Shown piece after piece: positions 59,882 to 64,000 of a stretch of 64,000 nucleotides of DNA. A model generated the notes under the pieces. It ran no database searches. It had not been told where the DNA came from and worked only from the letters and a program-made list of their open reading frames with translations. The stretch is taken from NCBI RefSeq assembly GCF_035998675.1, contig NZ_DASYHI010000007.1, positions 186,001-250,000 of the forward strand, in the 5' to 3' direction. A program made the translations under genes and the position numbers. Each line of letters begins with the position of its first letter. The stretch's first letter is position 1. This DNA comes from Telluribacter sp035998675 (GTDB lineage: Bacteria; Bacteroidota; Bacteroidia; Cytophagales; Spirosomataceae).

Positions 59882-60619
59882 TTAAAGTACCTTGGCTTCG
59901 GTCCGTAACAGCGTAATCAGCTTTTCGGCTTCCTCCACCGGTATCATTTTACATTCCCCTTTGGGGGCGGGTTGCGAATACCTTTCAACGACAGGTACGT
60001 CATCCACCGATATAGGCTCCACTACCTGCAGAGGCTTGGAGCGGGCGGTCATTATTCCGCGCATGTTGGGTATTTTCCATTCGGCAATGGGTTCCTGACA
60101 TCCCAAAACCAACGGCAATTGAGCTTCCAGGTACTCTTTCCCACCGTCTATTTCGCGGGCTAACCGGACGGTACTTCCTTCAATATCCAATTTCATTACG
60201 GGTGAAAAGGAAGGCAGGCCAAGCATTTCTCCCACCAGCCCGTGTACAACCCCACTGTTAAAGTCAATAGATTCGCGACCCATCAGAATCAGGTCGTAGT
60301 TATTTTGTTGGGCTATGTGGGCAATCTGAGCGGCTACGTAATAGGAATCGGTTGGTTCGGTATTGACCCGGATGGCATCATCGGCCCCAATGGCAAGTGC
60401 TTTTCGAATCTGGGGTTCACCATCGGCTTCCCCTACATTCAGGACAGTGACGCTTCCCCCAAGTTGTTCTTTGAGTTCGACGGCGCGGGCCAGTGCGTAG
60501 TCATCGTAAGGGCCAATAATGTATTGCACGCCCGTTTTGTTGAGTTTGGAGTCATTGTCAGCAAAGCTGATTTTGGCCGTAGTATCGGGCACATTGGTGA
60601 TACAAACAAGTATTTTCAT
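59882..60619 (-). CDS. etfB: Electron transfer flavoprotein subunit beta
   Basis: A 245-residue ETF beta, the partner of EtfA, binding AMP. Family pieces: ILVCITNVPDTTAKISFAD, YDDYALARAVELKEQLGGSV, GRESIDFNSGVVHGLVGEML and VLGCQEPIAEWKIPNMRGIM. It is the first gene of the etfBA pair, whose terminator is at 58.8 kb. Confidence 0.94.
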   Translation of the reverse strand: MKILVCITNVPDTTAKISFADNDSKLNKTGVQYIIGPYDDYALARAVELKEQLGGSVTVLNVGEADGEPQIRKALAIGADDAIRVNTEPTDSYYVAAQIAHIAQQNNYDLILMGRESIDFNSGVVHGLVGEMLGLPSFSPVMKLDIEGSTVRLAREIDGGKEYLEAQLPLVLGCQEPIAEWKIPNMRGIMTARSKPLQVVEPISVDDVPVVERYSQPAPKGECKMIPVEEAEKLITLLRTEAKVL

Positions 60620-60712
60620 AGTAGTTTCTGAATGTTAAATCTAACTTTTCAGGAAATGGTTTGTTTTGCGAATATACAGAATTATTCAAATAGTATGCAA
60701 GCATAATAGTTT

Positions 60713-61042
60713 ATGGAAAACCCTTTCCTCAAAAAATTGCTCGTATTTTACGAGGAAGATCCCCAGGATCCTTTCAATATTTACGCGCTTGCCCTTGAGT
60801 ACCAGAAGACGGATTTATTCCGGACCGAAACACTATTCCGAAAGCTACTGGCCGAACATCCCGGTTACCTGCCTACCTACTACCATGCGGCGCAGTTGCT
60901 GGCAGATGCAGGCAAGGCCGACGAAGCCCGTGCCACCTACGAAAAGGGAATTGACCTGGCCCGGCAGCAGGCCAATCAAAAAACGCTACTTGAGTTGGAG
61001 CGTGCCTACCGAATGTTTCAGGACGACCAGGAAGACTGGTAA
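60713..61042 (+). CDS. Small TPR-type protein
   Basis: A 109-residue all-helical protein with TPR-like helix pairs: PFNIYALALEYQKTDLFRTE, then LFRKLLAEHPGYLPTYYHAA and LLADAGKADEARATYEKGID. There is no signal peptide, so it is cytosolic and probably an adaptor. It is a common short Bacteroidota protein; no partner is identified. It diverges from etfB across a 93-base gap. Confidence 0.82.
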   Translation: MENPFLKKLLVFYEEDPQDPFNIYALALEYQKTDLFRTETLFRKLLAEHPGYLPTYYHAAQLLADAGKADEARATYEKGIDLARQQANQKTLLELERAYRMFQDDQEDW

Positions 61043-61104
61043 GGAGTAGCCGGTGGCACAGGAATTTAGGGCAAGGAATCGGTTGTTTACAGAAAGGGTA
61101 TCAG

Positions 61105-61830
61105 ATGATTGTAAAAACAGTTCCTGAGGGGTGGGAGGTTATATACCAGCGGGCGCACGGATTACTGGCTGCCCAGCTGGCCAATGAATGGAAAGTGGCC
61201 CAGCGCCCTACTTACTGGACCCAAACCCTAATCGCGATTGCTGAACACGACGACGGAATGGCGGAATCGCAGAGCGCGGAGAATCTGACCGAAGCGGGAG
61301 CTCCGAAACATTTCCAACTCCTGAAATACAGTGCCTCCCAATACAGAAATGTCATGGAGATTGCCGCCTCCAAAAGTAGGTGGAATGCACTGATGATATC
61401 GATGCACCTGACCTTTCTTTACGGAGGAATGAAAAATGATGAAGAAGAACTGAAAAAACTGGTAGAGGAGCAGCAATTGTTTCAGAAACAGGTACTTAAA
61501 GAATTAGATATAACAAAAAGGGGGGCTGAACAGGCTTATAAGTTTGTGGAATGGTGCGATGCTTTGTCTTTGCTGTTATGTATGGATAAGGTACAACCCA
61601 GTCAGCGAAAGATGGATATCAGTACGGGCCCGGACGGAACCATGTATCAGCTATGGCGCGATGAATCTGATAATATGCGGGTACTACCCTGGCCGTTTGA
61701 GTCCGGGCAGTTTGAGGTAGAAGTAGAATACCGGCACTTGACCCAACTAAAGTATACTTCTATTCAGGAGTTAAATACCGCACTTAAAACGGCCGAAGTA
61801 CAGGTTCGAAAATGGTACTTTAAAAAGTAA
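61105..61830 (+). CDS. DUF3891 family protein
   Basis: A 241-residue protein of DUF3891: IVKTVPEGWEVIYQRAHGLL, then TLIAIAEHDDGMAE with the His-Asp pair typical of the family, and RWNALMISMHLTFLYGG. The conserved His/Asp residues suggest metal binding as in HD-type or related hydrolases, but the reaction is unknown. It starts 62 bases after the TPR gene. Confidence 0.8.
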   Translation: MIVKTVPEGWEVIYQRAHGLLAAQLANEWKVAQRPTYWTQTLIAIAEHDDGMAESQSAENLTEAGAPKHFQLLKYSASQYRNVMEIAASKSRWNALMISMHLTFLYGGMKNDEEELKKLVEEQQLFQKQVLKELDITKRGAEQAYKFVEWCDALSLLLCMDKVQPSQRKMDISTGPDGTMYQLWRDESDNMRVLPWPFESGQFEVEVEYRHLTQLKYTSIQELNTALKTAEVQVRKWYFKK

Positions 61831-61884
61831 TCCAATGATCATCAGGTAATTAATTATATGTGATTTAACTATATACGCCACACC

Positions 61885-62844
61885 ATGAGCAAAATACAAT
61901 TTAAGGACTACTGGTCAATTCTCAAAACTTCCGCTACCGAATTTGTGGAAGATAACGGCTTAAAGCTTGCCGCGGCCCTTTCCTATTATACTGTTTTTTC
62001 ACTGGCACCTATGCTATTGGTAATGATTTGGGTGGCCAGTATTTTTTTAGGACGAGATGCTATTCAGGGTGAGCTTTTTGAACAGATTCAGGAACTGGTC
62101 GGGTCAAGTGTAGCGGTTCAACTTCAGGAAATTATTAAGAATGCGGAGATGTCGGACAAATCGGGCGTTGCTGCCGCTATTGGTATAGGTACTTTGCTGG
62201 TTGGTGCCACAACCTTATTTGCGGAAATGCAGGATTCCATAAATTATGTCTGGTCTATAAAAGCAAAACCCAAGCGGGGTTGGCTGAAATTAATCAAAAC
62301 CCGCCTGATTTCCTTTTCAATAATCCTTACGCTAGGGTTTTTACTTATTGTTTCGCTGGGTGTCAATGCTATTGTTGAATTACTCAGCAGCCGCCTGGAG
62401 AGGTATTTCTCTGAGGTCTCCGTCGTGATTTTTTATATCGTAAATCAACTCATTGTAATGGCAGTTATTACCGTTCTTTTTGCGGTTATTTTTAAGGTAC
62501 TTCCGGATGGAAAACTGCGTTGGAAGGAATGTCTGGTTGGTGCCGGATTTACCGCGTTGCTCTTTATAATTGGTAAGTTTCTGATCAGTTTTTATCTGGG
62601 TCAATCCGATTTAGGCGCTACCTATGGAGCCTCGGCCTCCATAGTTATACTGCTTACCTGGGTTTATTACTCTTCCATTATTTTGTACTTCGGGGCGGAA
62701 TTTACCAAAGTGTATGCACGCTATGATGGCTCAGCTATTGTTCCCCACGAGCACGCGGTCATGATTGTGCGGCAGGAAAGGGATATTGACTCCGGTGAGG
62801 TGATCAAGGAAACGAAAAAGGGAGAAACCAAAAGTAAGGAATAG
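61885..62844 (+). CDS. YihY/BrkB family inner-membrane protein
   Basis: A 319-residue polytopic protein with about six hydrophobic segments. Family signatures: DNGLKLAAALSYYTVFSLAP, then GATTLFAEMQDSINYVWSIK and a C-terminal SASIVILLTWVYYSSIILYF followed by GAEFTKVYA. The family was once called ribonuclease BN by mistake; its role is unknown, and a transport function has been proposed. The C terminus ends in a Lys/Glu-rich tail (KETKKGETKSKE). Confidence 0.88.
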   Translation: MSKIQFKDYWSILKTSATEFVEDNGLKLAAALSYYTVFSLAPMLLVMIWVASIFLGRDAIQGELFEQIQELVGSSVAVQLQEIIKNAEMSDKSGVAAAIGIGTLLVGATTLFAEMQDSINYVWSIKAKPKRGWLKLIKTRLISFSIILTLGFLLIVSLGVNAIVELLSSRLERYFSEVSVVIFYIVNQLIVMAVITVLFAVIFKVLPDGKLRWKECLVGAGFTALLFIIGKFLISFYLGQSDLGATYGASASIVILLTWVYYSSIILYFGAEFTKVYARYDGSAIVPHEHAVMIVRQERDIDSGEVIKETKKGETKSKE

Positions 62845-62994
62845 GATTATTTAGGATTTTTTCGTAACTTGCAGTGTTCTAAAATAAAGAGGTCAATTTG
62901 TTCATAATTCTTAATCCTCAGGGCCTCTTATCACTTAAATCTCTTCAATTTAACTAAACGGTCTTTCCGGGAAACCGGTAGGATATAAATCATT

Positions 62995-63360
62995 ATGCTC
63001 GTTATGAATAAGGAAGGATTCATTCCAAATGTAATAAACTGGGCGGAAAGCCACGGTTTTAATAGTATTCGTGCCAATATTGAAGGCTACGAAAAGCCTG
63101 TCTCTTACGAAAGAGCCAACGATAGCGAACTATTTACCCCGGACGTAACGGCTGTCAACATGTACAACAAGCACTACCTGGAAGTAGCCATGAAATCAGA
63201 CGCAAACCGCGGTAGTATTTCCAAATGGAAGTTATTAAGCGAACTGGCCGGTATGAAAGGCGGAAAATTGTACCTGATGGCCCCCAGAGGCCACGTCAGA
63301 TTTGCCCGGGAAATGGTAACCCAGTATAACATCCAGGCCGAAGTGGTACAGATGAAATAA
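62995..63360 (+). CDS. Small protein, possible PD-(D/E)xK-type nuclease fold
   Basis: A 121-residue soluble protein with no signal peptide. I do not recognise a named family. Its middle, TPDVTAVNMYNKHYLEVAMK (about 47-66), has PD, a spacer and then a strand with Glu and a Lys four residues on; this resembles, but does not exactly match, the PD-(D/E)xK nuclease core. The following SKWKLLSELAGMKGGKLYLM and PRGHVRFAREMV fit the helix-strand-helix that completes such folds. It could instead be a non-enzymatic protein. Start ATG at 62995, with a second ATG three codons later. A terminator follows. Confidence 0.6.
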   Translation: MLVMNKEGFIPNVINWAESHGFNSIRANIEGYEKPVSYERANDSELFTPDVTAVNMYNKHYLEVAMKSDANRGSISKWKLLSELAGMKGGKLYLMAPRGHVRFAREMVTQYNIQAEVVQMK

Positions 63361-63363
63361 AAC

Positions 63364-63397
63364 AAAAAAAGACGTGAGGCCAATCACGTCTTTTTTC
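63364..63397. terminator. Bidirectional terminator
   Basis: Perfect 14-base arms (63364-63377 and 63384-63397) with a 6-base loop and A7/T6 ends. It separates two convergent genes and serves both. Confidence 0.85.
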
Positions 63398-63414
63398 TTT
63401 TGTCCCTGTTAAGC

Positions 63415-64000
63415 TTATACCTGAGGGTACTTCCACTCGCCCCGGTATTCCCTTGACAATAGTTTGTTAGCTTCGGGGTCATTGGCAATTATCTCCTTCT
63501 CCCCATCCCATACAATACTCCTTCCCAATTTGTAGGACAGCATACCCAGTAACGCCATATTCGTGGAACGCTGACCTACTTCAATGTCCGAAATGGGTAG
63601 TTTGTTGGTTTTGATAGAAGTCAGAAAATCAGCCCAAAGCTGTCTAATGTTCTGGTCATCGGGCTTATTCAATGAGGGGTCCTGGTGGACAACGGGTTTG
63701 TTGGCATTGGCGGGATAAAATGTCCAGCCGTCGAGCCAGCCCATGTGAAAGGTACCTTCGGTCCCGTAGAAGTACGCGCCTACGGCTTGTTGCGGATGCG
63801 TTTTTTCGGCATTATTTCCTGCAAACTGCCGATGTTCCCATTCCACCGTAAAATCGTCAAAATCATAGACGGCTACCTGGTGGTCGGGGGTATTGGTATT
63901 GTCGCGGCGGATAGCCCGGCCCCCGGTTGAATATATTTTTTTGGGGTACTTCTGCTCCGTCCACCAAAGTACCTGGTCCAGCCAGTGAATGCCCCAGTCA
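63415..64000 (-). CDS. C-terminal part of a Gfo/Idh/MocA family oxidoreductase, 5' truncated at the window end
   Basis: The frame is open to base 64000 with no start in the window, giving about 194 residues. They match the C-terminal half of Bacteroidota/Planctomycetota-type Gfo/Idh/MocA oxidoreductases: DWGIHWLDQVLWWTEQKYPK, then STGGRAIRRDNTNTPDHQVA, EWEHRQFAGNNAEK and YFYGTEGTFHMGWLDG, ending REYRGEWKYPQV. The D-x-G-x-H motif in DWGIHWLD is the usual substrate-site helix. Such enzymes act on sugars or sugar derivatives with bound NAD(P). The Tat-type N terminus often seen in this sub-group cannot be checked. Confidence 0.85.
   Translation of the reverse strand, partial: DWGIHWLDQVLWWTEQKYPKKIYSTGGRAIRRDNTNTPDHQVAVYDFDDFTVEWEHRQFAGNNAEKTHPQQAVGAYFYGTEGTFHMGWLDGWTFYPANANKPVVHQDPSLNKPDDQNIRQLWADFLTSIKTNKLPISDIEVGQRSTNMALLGMLSYKLGRSIVWDGEKEIIANDPEANKLLSREYRGEWKYPQV

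Noticed and set aside
1..64000. CRISPR array, tRNA, rRNA or riboswitch
   Set aside because: No regularly spaced repeats, no cloverleaf with CCA end and no recognised riboswitch core were found by eye, including ahead of pheA, ribF and cysE.

Overview
The window looks like chromosomal DNA from a Cytophagales-type member of the Bacteroidota (Spirosomataceae/Dyadobacter-like; this is inference). The evidence is a T9SS type B (CHU_C) sorting domain, DUF3822 beside coaD, the ftsX-DUF3098-uppP-truB-ribF order, sub-family-specific ABC-F and nudix proteins, and several upstream regions that carry the Bacteroidota TAnnTTTG (-7) promoter element instead of an E. coli-type -10. Several genes start with TTG or GTG and lack clear Shine-Dalgarno sequences. 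No tRNA, rRNA, CRISPR array, integrase or transposase was seen.

Layout. 0-25.8 kb is mostly housekeeping: the end of a beta-propeller protein, an ABC-F ATPase, a T9SS-secreted protein, a GMC dehydrogenase with its Tat-carrying small subunit, a small Gln/Gly-rich protein, a Sua5-type tRNA t6A enzyme, a RecD/Pif1-like helicase, a CBS protein, two nudix hydrolases, DUF3822-coaD, thioredoxin, a CNNM/CorC protein, pyrE, the remnant of an aldo/keto reductase, a divergent PPK1, an SRAP (HMCES/YedK) protein, a ROK kinase, a TetR regulator, cysE, a lipoprotein hydrolase and maeB. 25.8-51.0 kb is one large surface-polysaccharide locus, almost all on the minus strand. 51.3-64 kb returns to housekeeping: parE, pheA, the ftsX-uppP-truB-ribF block, a bifunctional nuclease, etfBA, TPR and DUF3891 proteins, a BrkB-like membrane protein, a small nuclease-fold candidate and the end of a Gfo/Idh/MocA oxidoreductase.

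The polysaccharide locus reads, in transcription order, as outer-membrane SLBB exporter, Wzz-like co-polymerase without a kinase, Wzm and Wzt (Wzt with a C-terminal glycan-binding domain), a VioA/FdtB-like sugar aminotransferase, a membrane glycosyltransferase, WbqC, a NeuD/PglD-like acyltransferase, about eight glycosyltransferases, an O-antigen ligase/polymerase-like protein, an SGNH hydrolase, a WcaF-like acetyltransferase and a WecA-like initiating transferase. The gene set suggests a lipid-linked glycan carrying an N-acylated aminodideoxy sugar, exported by an ABC transporter. Inside it, 31.7-36.3 kb is markedly AT-rich, contains the only plus-strand gene of the locus and a glycosyltransferase broken by a stop and a frameshift. 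This looks like a recently acquired or decaying segment.

Most notable observations: (1) the hexamer palindrome RGTACY is iterated about 3-9 times per kb across the window, in all codon frames and between genes, but falls to about 1 per kb in the AT-rich part of the glycan locus; (2) the PPK1 has Lys in place of both conserved phosphate/Mg-site arginines and Asn in place of the second conserved histidine; (3) two tandem GT8-like paralogues of which one has lost its DxD motif, separated by a DUF5672 protein that has also lost the equivalent Asp; (4) an ABC-F protein whose substitutions all fall in a single composite ATP site; (5) an aldo/keto reductase reduced in frame to its two ends.
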